Source: Williamsia herbipolensis (GTDB lineage: Bacteria > Actinomycetota > Actinomycetes > Mycobacteriales > Mycobacteriaceae). From it: DNA of 64,000 nt. How positions within the stretch are numbered: the stretch's first letter is position 1; each line of letters opens with the position of its first letter. Under the pieces are notes generated by a model. The model had not been told where the DNA came from and made no database searches. It saw nothing but the letters and a program-made list of their open reading frames with translations. Below are positions 39,782-50,654 of this stretch, piece by piece. Where the stretch lies: NCBI RefSeq assembly GCF_000964005.1, contig NZ_JXYP01000030.1, positions 62,001 through 126,000 on the forward strand. Reading direction: 5' to 3'. The translations under genes and the position numbers were made by a program.

Positions 39782-39829
39782 GACGCCCGCGCCATGCGCA
39801 CAGGTGTTCTAGTGGTCCGTCCGCGAGCG

Positions 39830-41719
39830 TCAGCGGATCAACGCGGGGTCGTAGACCTCGCCGACCACGCCGGCGGCGAGGTGTAGCGCCAGCCCGGGCG
39901 TGCGGGGACGGATCGAGACGGTCGTACCGGTGCCCGAGGCCTGCACCCACAGTCCGTGCAGGCCCGCCTCGACCGGCGCTATCACCGGGCTGCTGTCCCC
40001 GATCCGCACCTCGACCTGTCCGGCGGCGTTCGCGCAGTAGGCGAACTGCACGGTCCACCGCCATCGGATGAGCGGCCCGTCCAGATCGATCGCCGTCGGG
40101 CCGGTGACCTCGGGGCGGTCGCAGGCACCCGCGCCGGCGGCGAATCCGCGCGCCCGGGTCACCGAACCCGCGGTGACGGTGCCCTTCGGGCTCAGCACGC
40201 GCAGATCGCCGGTCCAGTCACCGAACTCGGGCCGCTTCGACAGCCCGGAGAAGACGTTCTCCACGAGGTTGTCCGGGTAGGCGACCGGGGTCAGCACCTC
40301 GAGCGGGACGGGTTGGGAGAACATCGGGGTGTCTGCCGAGGCGGCCAGCGATGCGCGCGCGGTGGTGACGTAGTCGCCGGTGGGGTCGTGGGCCCACGAT
40401 CCGGCGAAGGTCAGCGTCGAGACCACCGAGCCGATGGCCGAGAACGCGACCACCGCCGCCCCGACCAGTCGTGGGCCGCGACCCGGGTGTCCACCCGACC
40501 GCGATGGCGCGGCGATGATCAGCGCGGCCGCCGCGACGAGCACGACGGCGGTGTCGGGGAGGTAGCGCAACGTCTGCGACAGCTCCAGCGCGGTGGTGGT
40601 GCTGCTGCGGTTCCAGCTGACCAGCGCCTGCGCCACCACGATGTAGCCGACGGTGCACACCACGATCGCCACCGCGCCGCGTCGAGCGCGGATCGCCGCG
40701 ACCACCGCCCCGGCGACGACGAGCCAACCGACGATCTGCAGGCCGACGCCGGGAGTGCCGAACGGCGGGCTGGGTATCCAGCGATCCCATGTCCACGGCC
40801 CGCCCGCGACGGCCGGGACGATCCCCTCGCTCACCGAACGCCACACCAGTGCGGCGGTCTGCCGGATCGAGTGGTCACCGGCCGTCGGCCGTGCGACCAC
40901 GACGAAGACCACCGCCCACACCGCGGCCACCGCCGACAGTGCGATCCACAGCCCACGGGCCCGCCGCCACACCACCGGCAGCGCGCGGGTCGGTTCCCCC
41001 GGGTCGCGCCCGAGCTGCGACAGCCGCACTCCGAGCAGGGCGACCGCGAACGCGACCGGCGCGATCAGCGCCGACTTCTCGAAGAACGCCAGACCGACGG
41101 CGAACACCACCGCGGAGCGGATCACGATCGTCCGATTCTCGATGATCGGGGACCGAGGGCCTCGCGGCGCGGCGCCGGCGCGGTCGCGGGTCAGCAGGAC
41201 GGCGTCGGCGACGACCCACGCCATCGCCGCCTGCAACGGCAGGTTGTTGAGCCCCGACGCCCACCATGCGAACGACGGCACGACCATCGGCGTCAGGAGA
41301 TAGAAGGCGAAGGCGACCAGCGCGGCCGGTCGACGGCCGGCGATGACGACGATCATCCGCGCCACCGACGCCGACGCCACGAGCTGCCCGACGAGCAGGG
41401 TCGCCGCGGCCACCGGCCAGCTCAACGGGGCCACGGCGGTGACGAGGTCGATCACCGCCATCGCCGCCGGCATCAGGTGGCCGTCGTGGTCGTCGAAGAG
41501 CAGCGACGGCGCGAGGAACCCGTGGGTGCCCGCGCGCGAGGTCAGGATCAGGTCGTCCCAGTAGAAGTTGCCCCGTACGAGCACGTAGGCGCGCACCACC
41601 ACGTGGATGAGCAGCAGCAATCCGAGGGCGATCACCACACCACGACCCGCATGGGCCGGTGACCGGTGGGCGCGCACGTCGACCGACACCGCCGAGGTCG
41701 TGCTGGTCGGGTGTGCCAC
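39830..41719 (-). CDS. Large GT-C-like integral membrane protein
   Basis: 629 residues. The first helix (GVVIALGLLLLIHVVVRAYV) is followed by an acidic loop (VRGNFYWDDLILTSRAG) with WDD, reminiscent of GT-C glycosyltransferases. About eleven more helices come next, then a ~190-residue extracytoplasmic C-terminal domain (LTPVAYPDNLVENVFSGL to VVGEVYDPALIR) like a beta-rich carbohydrate-related domain. I do not recognise a specific family; a role in envelope glycan assembly is inferred. Divergent from chorismate mutase with 61 bp between starts. Confidence 0.7.
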   Translation of the reverse strand: MAHPTSTTSAVSVDVRAHRSPAHAGRGVVIALGLLLLIHVVVRAYVLVRGNFYWDDLILTSRAGTHGFLAPSLLFDDHDGHLMPAAMAVIDLVTAVAPLSWPVAAATLLVGQLVASASVARMIVVIAGRRPAALVAFAFYLLTPMVVPSFAWWASGLNNLPLQAAMAWVVADAVLLTRDRAGAAPRGPRSPIIENRTIVIRSAVVFAVGLAFFEKSALIAPVAFAVALLGVRLSQLGRDPGEPTRALPVVWRRARGLWIALSAVAAVWAVVFVVVARPTAGDHSIRQTAALVWRSVSEGIVPAVAGGPWTWDRWIPSPPFGTPGVGLQIVGWLVVAGAVVAAIRARRGAVAIVVCTVGYIVVAQALVSWNRSSTTTALELSQTLRYLPDTAVVLVAAAALIIAAPSRSGGHPGRGPRLVGAAVVAFSAIGSVVSTLTFAGSWAHDPTGDYVTTARASLAASADTPMFSQPVPLEVLTPVAYPDNLVENVFSGLSKRPEFGDWTGDLRVLSPKGTVTAGSVTRARGFAAGAGACDRPEVTGPTAIDLDGPLIRWRWTVQFAYCANAAGQVEVRIGDSSPVIAPVEAGLHGLWVQASGTGTTVSIRPRTPGLALHLAAGVVGEVYDPALIR

Positions 41720-41780
41720 CGCTCATTGGTACCAGTCGCCCGCCCCGGGATCGCACGACACACGTGGCAAGATCGGTCCG

Positions 41781-42101
41781 ATGAACGCCTCCGACGATGC
41801 GGCTGGCTCGCCGATCGACCTGAGCAGCTACGGACTCTCGTCCGACGTCGACGACCTCCCCGACGAGATCGACGAACTGCGCCTCGAGATCGACCGTCTC
41901 GACGCGATCATCCTCGGCGCCATCAAACGCCGGACCGCCATCTCGAAGAAGGTGGGACGCACCCGCATGGCGTCGGGCGGACCGCGCCTGGTGCACAGCC
42001 GCGAGATGAAGGTCCTGCAGCGCTTCTCCGAACTCGGCCAGGAGGGTCACACCCTCGCGATGATGCTGCTGCGTCTCGGCCGCGGACCGCTGGGACGGTG
42101 A
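41781..42101 (+). CDS. Chorismate mutase, short AroQ type
   Basis: 106 residues. All-helical AroQ domain: LRLEIDRLDAIILGAIKRRTAISKKVGRTRMASGGPRLVHSREMKVLQRF, which holds the arginine/lysine active-site residues (R..R..K). It converts chorismate to prephenate for Phe and Tyr. The mycobacterial homologue Rv0948c, next to uvrD1 there too, is weakly active alone and is boosted by binding DAHP synthase; the C-terminal LLRLGRGPLGR tail is the part used for that contact and is present here. The stop overlaps the sulfatase start (GTGA). Confidence 0.92.
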   Translation: MNASDDAAGSPIDLSSYGLSSDVDDLPDEIDELRLEIDRLDAIILGAIKRRTAISKKVGRTRMASGGPRLVHSREMKVLQRFSELGQEGHTLAMMLLRLGRGPLGR

Positions 42102-43483
42102 CCGGGACCCGCGACAGCGTCCTGTTCGTCCACTGGCACGATCTCGGACGCCATCTCGCCTGCTACGGCGCCGCCGGGGTGGTGAGCCCTCATCTCGACG
42201 CACTCGCCGCCGACGGTGTCCTGCTCACCGACGCCCACGCCGCCGCCCCGCTGTGCTCCCCCGCCCGCGGTGCGCTGTTCACGGGTCGGTACCCGCACTC
42301 GACCGGACTGATCGGGCTGGCCCACCACGGTTTCGAGTACCACGACGACGTGGCGACGCTCCCGGCGATCTTGTCGCGTGCGGGATGGACGACGCAGCTG
42401 TTCGGCATGCAGCACGAGAGCTCCGACCCGGCGCGGATCGGTTTCGACGACTGGGACGTCTCGGACTCCCGCTGCGATCACGTCGTCGCACGCAGCCAGG
42501 AATGGCTGGCCGACCACGGCGCCGACGGTCCGTTCCTGCTGACGGCGGGGTTCTTCGAGACCCACCGCCCCTACCCCGCCGACGAGTACCCGCCCGCCGA
42601 TCTTGCCGGCGTCACGGTGCCGCCGTTCCTGCCCGACGCGCGACCGGTGCGCGAGGACATCGCAGGCCTGCAGGCGTCGGTGACGAAAGCCGATGCGGCC
42701 GTAGGACGGTTGCTGCAGACGGTCACCGACCTCGGCCTCGACGAGTGCACGTGGATCGTGTTCATCACCGATCACGGCATCGCGTTCCCCCGCGCCAAAT
42801 CGACCCTCTACGAGGCGGGAACGGGCGTCGCCTGCATCATCCGTCCGCCGACGTCACGGATTGTCCCCGCACACCGGTACGACGACCTGTTCAGCGGCGT
42901 CGACCTGTCGCCGACGATCCTCCACGCGCTCGGGCTCGACGTGCCCGAGGACATGGAGGGCTTCTCCCACGCCGACGAGATGTTCGGCGCCACCCCGGAG
43001 ACGGCGGACGCGGTGCGCTCGGAGGTGTTCACGGAGAAGACCTTCCACGACAGCTTCGACCCGATCCGGGCCGTGCGCACCTCCACGCACCGGTACATCG
43101 AGAACTACGCGCGACGCCCCGCGCTGAGCCTGCCGCTGGACATCCTCGACAGCCCGTCGGCGCTGGCGCTCGACGGGTCGCAGGACCTCCCGCGTCCCGA
43201 GCGCGAGTTGTACGACCTCCGCGTCGATCCCCTCGAACGGGTCAACCTCGCCGAGGATCCCGCGCACGCCGACATCCGCGACGACCTCGCCGAGCGCCTG
43301 CGCGCCTGGCGGACCGACACCGGCGACGAACTGCTCGACGAGGCGACCGGAACCGCGATCGCGGCGGAGTTCATGCGACGTCATCACGCCCAGCTCGACA
43401 CCGAGGCCGCCCGACAGGACAACCGCTCTCTTCCGTCCCGCCGCCCCCTCGGCGAGCAGCGCGAACTGCGCACGAGGGATTAG
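42098..43483 (+). CDS. Type I (formylglycine-dependent) sulfatase
   Basis: 461 residues, alkaline-phosphatase/sulfatase fold, no signal peptide, so probably cytoplasmic. The activation motif is CSPAR within LCSPARGALFTGRYPHSTG, with Cys53 to be converted to formylglycine. Metal-site segments include SVLFVHWHDLGRH and FITDHGIAFPRAKSTLYE. The C-terminal RELYDLRVDPLERVNLAEDPAH is typical of sulfatases. Substrate unknown. The GTG at 42098 overlaps the chorismate mutase stop. The convergent gene immediately downstream encodes the formylglycine-generating enzyme. Confidence 0.9.
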   Translation: MTGTRDSVLFVHWHDLGRHLACYGAAGVVSPHLDALAADGVLLTDAHAAAPLCSPARGALFTGRYPHSTGLIGLAHHGFEYHDDVATLPAILSRAGWTTQLFGMQHESSDPARIGFDDWDVSDSRCDHVVARSQEWLADHGADGPFLLTAGFFETHRPYPADEYPPADLAGVTVPPFLPDARPVREDIAGLQASVTKADAAVGRLLQTVTDLGLDECTWIVFITDHGIAFPRAKSTLYEAGTGVACIIRPPTSRIVPAHRYDDLFSGVDLSPTILHALGLDVPEDMEGFSHADEMFGATPETADAVRSEVFTEKTFHDSFDPIRAVRTSTHRYIENYARRPALSLPLDILDSPSALALDGSQDLPRPERELYDLRVDPLERVNLAEDPAHADIRDDLAERLRAWRTDTGDELLDEATGTAIAAEFMRRHHAQLDTEAARQDNRSLPSRRPLGEQRELRTRD

Positions 43484-43486
43484 GGC

Positions 43487-43507
43487 CTCCCGGCCCGAAC
43501 GGTTCGG

Positions 43508-43520
<13 letters not shown>
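43487..43520. terminator. Bidirectional hairpin between sulfatase and FGE
   Basis: CTCCCGGCCC (43487-43496) pairs perfectly with GGGCCGGGAG (43511-43520) around a 14-nt loop that includes the FGE stop codon. Confidence 0.6.
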
Positions 43521-44488
<968 letters not shown>

Positions 44489-44618
44489 GGCCTACACCTT
44501 AGGGAGCCGTCGCCACCGACGGCGTGCGCGTCCACCGTGAACGGGGCGCGACGGCGCCACTAGGCTCATCGCGGAGAGGGTCACGAGCCCGCGCGACGCC
44601 AGAACCGAGAGGTCCACC

Positions 44619-46304
44619 ATGACGAGCGACACCACCGAACACGATCACGACATCACCGGTACCCACGCCTGGCAGGAACTGTCGGCCCACCAGCCGCACG
44701 TCTACGCCATGCACCTGCGCGAGGTCTTCGCCGTCGACCCCAAGCGGGGCCGCGAACTCGTCATCGACGTCGGCGACCTGCACATCGACTACTCGAAGCA
44801 CCGCGTGCTGCGCGAGACGCTCGATCTGCTGGTGTCGCTGGCGCGCGAGGTCGATCTCGAGGGCAAGCGCGACGCCATGTTCTGGGGCGAACACATCAAC
44901 ACCTCCGAGGACCGCGCGGTGCTGCACACGGCGCTGCGTCTGCCGCAGGGCGCGACGCTGAAGGTCGACGGTCAGGACGTCGTCGCCGACGTGCACGAGG
45001 TGCTCGAGGCGATGGGAACCTTCACCGACGCACTGCGCAGCGGCGAGTGGACCGGTCACACCGGCAAGCGCATCGAGACCGTGGTGAACATCGGCATCGG
45101 CGGGTCCGATCTCGGCCCAGCGATGGTCTATCAGGCCCTGCGGCACTACGTCGACGCCGGCATCAGCTGTCGATTCGTGTCGAACGTCGACCCCGCCGAC
45201 CTCGTCGGCACCCTGGCCGATCTCGATGCCGAGACCACCCTCTTCGTCATCGCGTCGAAGACCTTCTCGACACTGGAGACCCTCACCAACGCGACCGCAG
45301 CCCGCACCTGGCTGCTGGAGAAGCTGGGCGTGGGACCTGACGACGGCGCCGTCGCCAAGCACTTCGTCGCCGTGAGCACCAACGCCGAGAAGGTCGCCGA
45401 CTTCGGCATCGACACCGACAACATGTTCGGGTTCTGGGACTGGGTCGGCGGCCGCTACTCGGTCGACTCCGCGATCGGGCTGTCGGTGATGGCGGCGGTG
45501 GGCAAGGAGGCGTTCGCCGACTTCCTGCACGGCTTCAACGTCGTCGACAAGCACTTCCGCTCGGCGCCGCTGCACCAGAACGCGCCGGTCATCCTCGGCC
45601 TGATCGGCCTCTGGTACAACAACTTCTGGGACGCGCAGTCGCGTGTGGTGCTCCCCTACTCCAACGACATGGCCCGCTTCGCGGCGTACCTGCAGCAGCT
45701 CACGATGGAGTCGAACGGCAAGTCCGTGGACGCCCACGGCCATCACGTCACCGTCGACACCGGCGAGATCTTCTGGGGTGAGCCCGGCACCAACGGTCAG
45801 CACGCCTTCTACCAGCTGCTGCACCAGGGCACCCGGATGGTCCCCGCCGATTTCATCGGGTTCGCCTCGCCGACAGACGATCTCCCCGTCGACGCCGACG
45901 GTTCGGGGTCGATGCACGACCTGTTGATGAGCAACTTCTTCGCCCAGACCAAGGTGCTCGCGTTCGGCAAGACCGCTGACGAGATCGCCGCCGAGGGTGT
46001 CGACTCGCACGTGGTGGCGCACAAGGTGATGCCGGGCAACCGTCCGTCGACGTCGATCCTGGCGCCAAAGCTCACGCCGTCGGTGATCGGGCAGCTCATC
46101 GCGCTCTACGAGCACCAGGTGTTCGTCGAGGGCGCGATCTGGGGCATCAACTCCTTCGACCAGTGGGGTGTCGAGTTGGGCAAGACCCAGGCCAAGGAGC
46201 TCCTCGAGGTCCTCATCGACCCGGCGGCCCCGGCCGCGCAGGACGATTCGTCCACCGATGCCCTCATCCGGTGGTACCGAGGAGAGCGTGGACGCGACGT
46301 CTGA
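44619..46304 (+). CDS. pgi: Glucose-6-phosphate isomerase
   Basis: 561 residues. Glycolysis/gluconeogenesis. Family signatures [64 protein letters not shown] (active-site Glu and His) and [11 protein letters not shown] are present. The stop overlaps the acyltransferase start by 17 bp, suggesting co-transcription. Confidence 0.96.
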   Translation: MTSDTTEHDHDITGTHAWQELSAHQPHVYAMHLREVFAVDPKRGRELVIDVGDLHIDYSKHRVLRETLDLLVSLAREVDLEGKRDAMFWGEHINTSEDRAVLHTALRLPQGATLKVDGQDVVADVHEVLEAMGTFTDALRSGEWTGHTGKRIETVVNIGIGGSDLGPAMVYQALRHYVDAGISCRFVSNVDPADLVGTLADLDAETTLFVIASKTFSTLETLTNATAARTWLLEKLGVGPDDGAVAKHFVAVSTNAEKVADFGIDTDNMFGFWDWVGGRYSVDSAIGLSVMAAVGKEAFADFLHGFNVVDKHFRSAPLHQNAPVILGLIGLWYNNFWDAQSRVVLPYSNDMARFAAYLQQLTMESNGKSVDAHGHHVTVDTGEIFWGEPGTNGQHAFYQLLHQGTRMVPADFIGFASPTDDLPVDADGSGSMHDLLMSNFFAQTKVLAFGKTADEIAAEGVDSHVVAHKVMPGNRPSTSILAPKLTPSVIGQLIALYEHQVFVEGAIWGINSFDQWGVELGKTQAKELLEVLIDPAAPAAQDDSSTDALIRWYRGERGRDV

Positions 46305-47655
46305 GCGCACCTCCGGCACCCGTCGGCCGCGCTTCGTCGATCGCGCGGCGGCGGCACGGTTGTCGGTCCTCGACGACATCTTCTACCGCGGCAACCACGG
46401 CCGCGGCGCGGAGGTCGTCATGCAGGGTGTGTGGCGTTTCGCCGAACCCATCGCGCCCGACGATCTCGCCGACCTGCACCGACTGCTCGCCGCCAGTGAC
46501 CTGACGCGGCGGGTGGCGACGTCGCGGGTCCCGTTCGCGCGTCGCAGTTTCGTCGCCGACGCGATCGTCGCACCGTTGCGGGTCGATCCCGAACCGGTTG
46601 CGCCGCACGACGTGGTGGCGTGGGCCGACGACCGCGCCGCCGCGAGGTTCGACGTCGACCGCGGACCGGTGTGGGAGATCGCGATGCGCCCGGTCACCGA
46701 CGGCGGGTCGGCGGTGACGGTCAGCTGTTCGCACGTGGTGACCGAGGGGCTCGGCCTGATCGGTGTCGCCCGGGCGGCACTCGCCGGATCCGATCCGAGC
46801 GCGGTGCGCACCCCGACCACACCGCCGCGGCTGCGCGACGACGTGATCGACGCGCTGCTGTTGTGGGTACACGTCGTCGTCGGCGTGGTGCGCAGCCTCG
46901 CACGAACCGTGACCGATCCGCAGGTCCGGACAGAACTGTTGGCCGCGGCCCGACCGCCAACGCGGCCCGCCGCAGCCCCGTCCGGACCGCCCGTGCGTGA
47001 GGTCCACGCCGTGCTCGATGTCGATGCGGCGCACTGGGATCGGTTCGTCGCCGACAGTGGCGCCACCTCCACCGCGGTCGCGACCGCTCTCGCCGCCGAC
47101 CTCGTGCGCGAGGTCCGCGGACCCGGACCGGTCGAGGTCGCGATCCCCATGGCGGGCGGTGACGAGACCGGCGAGCTGATGATGGCGGAGACGGTGATCG
47201 ACGACGCCGACGACGCGGCCGTGTGCGCCGGCAAGCTGCGCGCCGCCTACGCCGCGGCGGGCGGCGGGGCGTCCGGTTCCGGCCTGGGTCCACCGGGTGG
47301 GATGCCCGCCGAACTGCTGCAGCTCCTCGGCGACCGCATCGCGCATGCGATGGTCCCCGATCCCGGCGGACGCGAGGCCCTGGTGTCCCCGTTGGGCGAT
47401 CTGGGCGGGGTGTTCGACGAGCTCGGTGGGCACCGCGCGACCGGCATGGCGGTGCGGTCGGTGGAGCCCCGACCCACCGACACGCCGTCACGGACCGTCG
47501 TGCGTCTGTGGTCGGGCCGCTCGGCGGGACGCATCACCCTCACCCTCGTGACACCCGGTCGCCCGAGGCGCGACGTCGCGATGGATCGCCACCGGCTCGG
47601 TGAACTCGGCGCCGCGGTCGCGGCGCGGCGGGGACTTGTAGCCATTCCATGGTGA
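46288..47655 (+). CDS. Wax-ester-synthase/diacylglycerol-acyltransferase-like protein with degenerate active motif
   Basis: 455 residues from GTG 46288 (GAGGAGAG just upstream). The overall layout is of the WS/DGAT or condensation-domain superfamily ([43 protein letters not shown]). In place of the catalytic HHxxxDG it has [10 protein letters not shown]: the second His and the Gly remain, the first His is Ser and the Asp is Glu. A lipid acyltransferase role is therefore uncertain. Overlaps the end of pgi. Confidence 0.65.
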   Translation: MDATSERTSGTRRPRFVDRAAAARLSVLDDIFYRGNHGRGAEVVMQGVWRFAEPIAPDDLADLHRLLAASDLTRRVATSRVPFARRSFVADAIVAPLRVDPEPVAPHDVVAWADDRAAARFDVDRGPVWEIAMRPVTDGGSAVTVSCSHVVTEGLGLIGVARAALAGSDPSAVRTPTTPPRLRDDVIDALLLWVHVVVGVVRSLARTVTDPQVRTELLAAARPPTRPAAAPSGPPVREVHAVLDVDAAHWDRFVADSGATSTAVATALAADLVREVRGPGPVEVAIPMAGGDETGELMMAETVIDDADDAAVCAGKLRAAYAAAGGGASGSGLGPPGGMPAELLQLLGDRIAHAMVPDPGGREALVSPLGDLGGVFDELGGHRATGMAVRSVEPRPTDTPSRTVVRLWSGRSAGRITLTLVTPGRPRRDVAMDRHRLGELGAAVAARRGLVAIPW

Positions 47656-47676
47656 TCGCTGCATACGATCATTGAC

Positions 47677-48351
47677 ATGGTCACGTTGAGAACCGCTGTC
47701 ACCTCCGCGCTCGCGATCGTCGGCACGGCCGCGACCCTGGCCGCCTGCACGTCCGGGTCGGAGTCGGCGGGCACCGACGCCCCGGCGCGGCCCAGCACGT
47801 CGGTGCCGGTGTCGGCGAACGTCGTCGCACCCGCGGGCCTGGTCGACCGCACCCCCACCGGCACGACCCTGGCCTTCGGCGCGAGTGCCTACCTCCCCGC
47901 AGACGCGTTCCGGCCCGCCGGTCAGCTCGCCATGTTCACCGTCACCGGCATCGAGCCCGGCTCGGCATCGGAACTGCCGGAGTCGGTGACCCATGGCGGC
48001 ACCCCGTTCTACGTCCATGTCACCGTCACCCAGCTGGCGAACCGCCAGCTCGACGTGCCGTCGGTGGTGGGCCTCGCCGGCAGCAGCGACGGGCGCACCC
48101 CGACCCTGACCGAGACCCCGCCCGACGGATTCGACAAGTGCCGGGCGACGGAAGCCCCACGCACCCTGGGCCGTGGCAACTCCTACGCGACGTGTTTCGT
48201 CGCGGTGGCCGACAAGGGCGTCGATCTGACCCGGGTCATCTACTGGGCGCAGACCTCGACCGATCCCTCGGCCAACTACAAGGCCGCGCCCGTGGTGTGG
48301 TCCGACGGATCGCCGACCGCACCGGCATCGCCGCCGGCCACGACGGGCTGA
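47677..48351 (+). CDS. Hypothetical lipoprotein
   Basis: 224 residues. Signal peptide with lipobox TLAAC (cleavage at Cys), short Ser/Thr linker, then a ~150-residue beta-rich domain (TTLAFGASAYLPADAF, LAMFTVTGIEPGS, FYVHVTVTQLANRQLDVPSV) with two cysteines (KCRATE, ATCFVAV) likely bonded. It looks like the extracytoplasmic Ig-like domains of actinobacterial DUF4352-type lipoproteins, but I do not recognise it. 21 bp after the acyltransferase. Confidence 0.75.
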   Translation: MVTLRTAVTSALAIVGTAATLAACTSGSESAGTDAPARPSTSVPVSANVVAPAGLVDRTPTGTTLAFGASAYLPADAFRPAGQLAMFTVTGIEPGSASELPESVTHGGTPFYVHVTVTQLANRQLDVPSVVGLAGSSDGRTPTLTETPPDGFDKCRATEAPRTLGRGNSYATCFVAVADKGVDLTRVIYWAQTSTDPSANYKAAPVVWSDGSPTAPASPPATTG

Positions 48352-48372
48352 CCGCGTCCGTCCCCCCGCGGA

Positions 48373-49542
48373 TCAGTGCGGCCACTGCGCCGGGCGCGGC
48401 GACGGGGACGGGTCGCCGGTGACGGCGGCGCCGTAGTCGTGTGAGCGGGTACGGACGGTGTCGCCGCCCGCGCGTTTGGCCTCGTACATCGCGGCGTCGG
48501 CGAGATCGGTGAACAGGACCGTGGTCATCAACGACCGATGACCCGGGAGGCGCCCGGTGAGGTGCACGACCCCGACACTGGCGGTCACCGGCGGATCGCT
48601 CGTGGTCGAGATGGTGTGCAGCACCTGATTGGCCAGACGCATCGGCTCGGTCCAGCGCAGGCTGTCGGCGACGACGAACTCGTCGCCACCGATCCGCGAC
48701 ACCACGCCGCTCACACCGAGCGTGGCGCGCAACCGTGTGGCGATCTCGGCGAGCACACGGTCGCCGTAGCGGTGGCCGAACCGGTCGTTGATCTCCTTGA
48801 AGTTGTCGAGATCGGCGACGATCACCGCGAGACCGTGCACGTTGTCGGGATCCATGCTGTTGAGCCGGTCGAGGGCACGTTCGAGCCCACGACGGTTCAA
48901 CACGCCGGTGAGGGTGTCGAGTTCGGCCGCCGCGGCGTCCGATGCCAGCGCCTCCATGAGGAACTGTGTGGCCACGGGGATCGAGATCCCGATCAGCACC
49001 GCCTGGATGATGCCGACCGCGACACTCGAGGTCGCCGCGCCGTCGTCGGCGAGGATGAAGCCGGCGATCGCACTCGCCGACGCCAGCGAGAACACGAGGT
49101 GGGCGGCGAGCAGACGTGCGCCGTGGAAGAAGGCGATGTAGCCGCCGACGAGACCGAAGGCCGCACATCCGTAGAGGCCGCCCAGTGTCTTGTACTGCGC
49201 GAGCGAGCCCACCAGGATCGTGACATCGCAGACGCACACCCACGCACGCGATCGTGCCGGCGACGGCCACGGGAACAGCACCCACATCAACGACAGCCCC
49301 GACCCGACCACGATCGACGCGATGAGCATGGCCAGCAACGACGTCGTGAGGTCGGCGTCGATGAGGACGACAACGGGCACCAGGGTCACCATCGCGGCCG
49401 ACAGGGCCAGGATGATGCGACTGGGTTCGATGAGCTGACGATCGGCGAGGTAGCTGGTGAACCAGGCGAACTGGTCCTGTCGTTTCCACCAGTGCGACAG
49501 GGCCCACCCGAGTTGACCCAACGCGACGGCGATGCGGATCAC
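48373..49542 (-). CDS. Membrane-bound GGDEF protein, probable diguanylate cyclase
   Basis: 389 residues. About six N-terminal helices (IILALSAAMVTLVPVVVLI to VGIIQAVLIGISIPVATQFL) are followed by a C-terminal GGDEF domain with DLDNFKEINDRFGHRYGD and an intact RIGGDEF active site. No RxxD inhibitory site precedes GGDEF. It should make c-di-GMP from GTP; the signal sensed by the membrane part is unknown. No EAL partner is in the window. Confidence 0.9.
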   Translation of the reverse strand: MIRIAVALGQLGWALSHWWKRQDQFAWFTSYLADRQLIEPSRIILALSAAMVTLVPVVVLIDADLTTSLLAMLIASIVVGSGLSLMWVLFPWPSPARSRAWVCVCDVTILVGSLAQYKTLGGLYGCAAFGLVGGYIAFFHGARLLAAHLVFSLASASAIAGFILADDGAATSSVAVGIIQAVLIGISIPVATQFLMEALASDAAAAELDTLTGVLNRRGLERALDRLNSMDPDNVHGLAVIVADLDNFKEINDRFGHRYGDRVLAEIATRLRATLGVSGVVSRIGGDEFVVADSLRWTEPMRLANQVLHTISTTSDPPVTASVGVVHLTGRLPGHRSLMTTVLFTDLADAAMYEAKRAGGDTVRTRSHDYGAAVTGDPSPSPRPAQWPH

Positions 49543-49687
49543 CTCGGATCCCCCACCATCGTCAGCCCCCCGTGATGCCTCCGGTCAGCGGCGCGTCCGG
49601 CGACGACGCGTCACGGCCGGTGAACGACCGCAATTGTGTGCGGTACCTGTCGAGAATGCTAACGCACGGGGATTTCACCGCCGTGAG

Positions 49688-50590
49688 CTACTTGAGCAGG
49701 CGGGACATCCGCCGGTCGGCGAGAATCTTGCCGCCGGTCTGGCACGTCGGGCAGTACTGGAACGCCCGGTCGGTGAACGACACCTCGCGCACGGTGTCAC
49801 CGCACACCGGGCACGGCATGCCGGTGCGCGCGTGCACCCGTAATCCGGACCGTTTCTCGCCCTTCATGGTCGCGACCTCCGCACCCTCGAGTCGCACGAT
49901 CGCGTCGGACAGGACGGCGTTCACCGCGACGAACAGCCGGTCGAGCTGATCGTCAGAGAGCGATTTCGCCGTCGCGAACGGGGAGATCTGCGCGGTGTGC
50001 AGGATCTCGTCGCTGTAGGCGTTGCCGACGCCGCTGATGACCCGCTGGTCGGTGAGGACGGTCTTGATACGCGCCCCCGTCCCGCCGAGGATCGCGGCGA
50101 GCTCGTCCCGCGTCAGCGACAGGACGTCGGGGCCCAGCGTCGCGATCCGTTCGACCTCGGCGGTGTCGCGCACGATCCACACGGCCAGGCGTTTCTGGGT
50201 TCCCGCCTCGGTCACGTCGAATCCCTCACCCGGCAGCCCGCAGTGGACGCGCAAGGCGATGGGCCCCTTGCCGCCGGGGCGGGGCGGTGTCTGCGACAGG
50301 TTCGACGACCACCGCAGCCACCCGGCGCGGGACAGGTGGATCACCAGGTGGATGACGTCGCGCTCGGCATCGGGGCCGGTGGGTGCCACCTCGGCCGGAT
50401 CGGTGCTGATCACGAGGTACTTGCCGATGCGGTGGACACCGGCGACGATCCGGCCGGCCAACGCCGAGTACGGCGGGTCGGCGGTCTTCAGCACGGCGAG
50501 CGACGCGACGTCGACGCGACGTATCGGTAGTCCGGCCGCACGTCCGTCGACGTAGTCGGCGATGGCCTGCACCTCGGGCAACTCCGGCAT
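49688..50590 (-). CDS. Fpg/Nei-family DNA glycosylase
   Basis: 300 residues. Base-excision repair glycosylase/AP lyase. The N-terminus MPELPEVQ supplies catalytic Pro2 and Glu3. The H2TH domain has RVISGVGNAYSDEILHTAQISPF, and the C-terminal zinc finger is CPVC-x16-CPTC. It differs from the main Fpg (longer N-domain insertion, PPRPGGKGP), resembling the second Fpg/Nei paralogue of mycobacteria (Rv0944), which also lies near pgi. Confidence 0.92.
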   Translation of the reverse strand: MPELPEVQAIADYVDGRAAGLPIRRVDVASLAVLKTADPPYSALAGRIVAGVHRIGKYLVISTDPAEVAPTGPDAERDVIHLVIHLSRAGWLRWSSNLSQTPPRPGGKGPIALRVHCGLPGEGFDVTEAGTQKRLAVWIVRDTAEVERIATLGPDVLSLTRDELAAILGGTGARIKTVLTDQRVISGVGNAYSDEILHTAQISPFATAKSLSDDQLDRLFVAVNAVLSDAIVRLEGAEVATMKGEKRSGLRVHARTGMPCPVCGDTVREVSFTDRAFQYCPTCQTGGKILADRRMSRLLK

Positions 50591-50654
50591 GCGGTCCAGT
50601 TTCCCTCACCCGTCAACCGTTCGGCGCGATTCGACCGGCCGCGCACGACGACGG

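Noticed and set aside
37389-39812. 807-residue open frame antisense to uvrD1
   Set aside because: Shadow of a complete helicase; long only because stops are rare in this frame at high GC.
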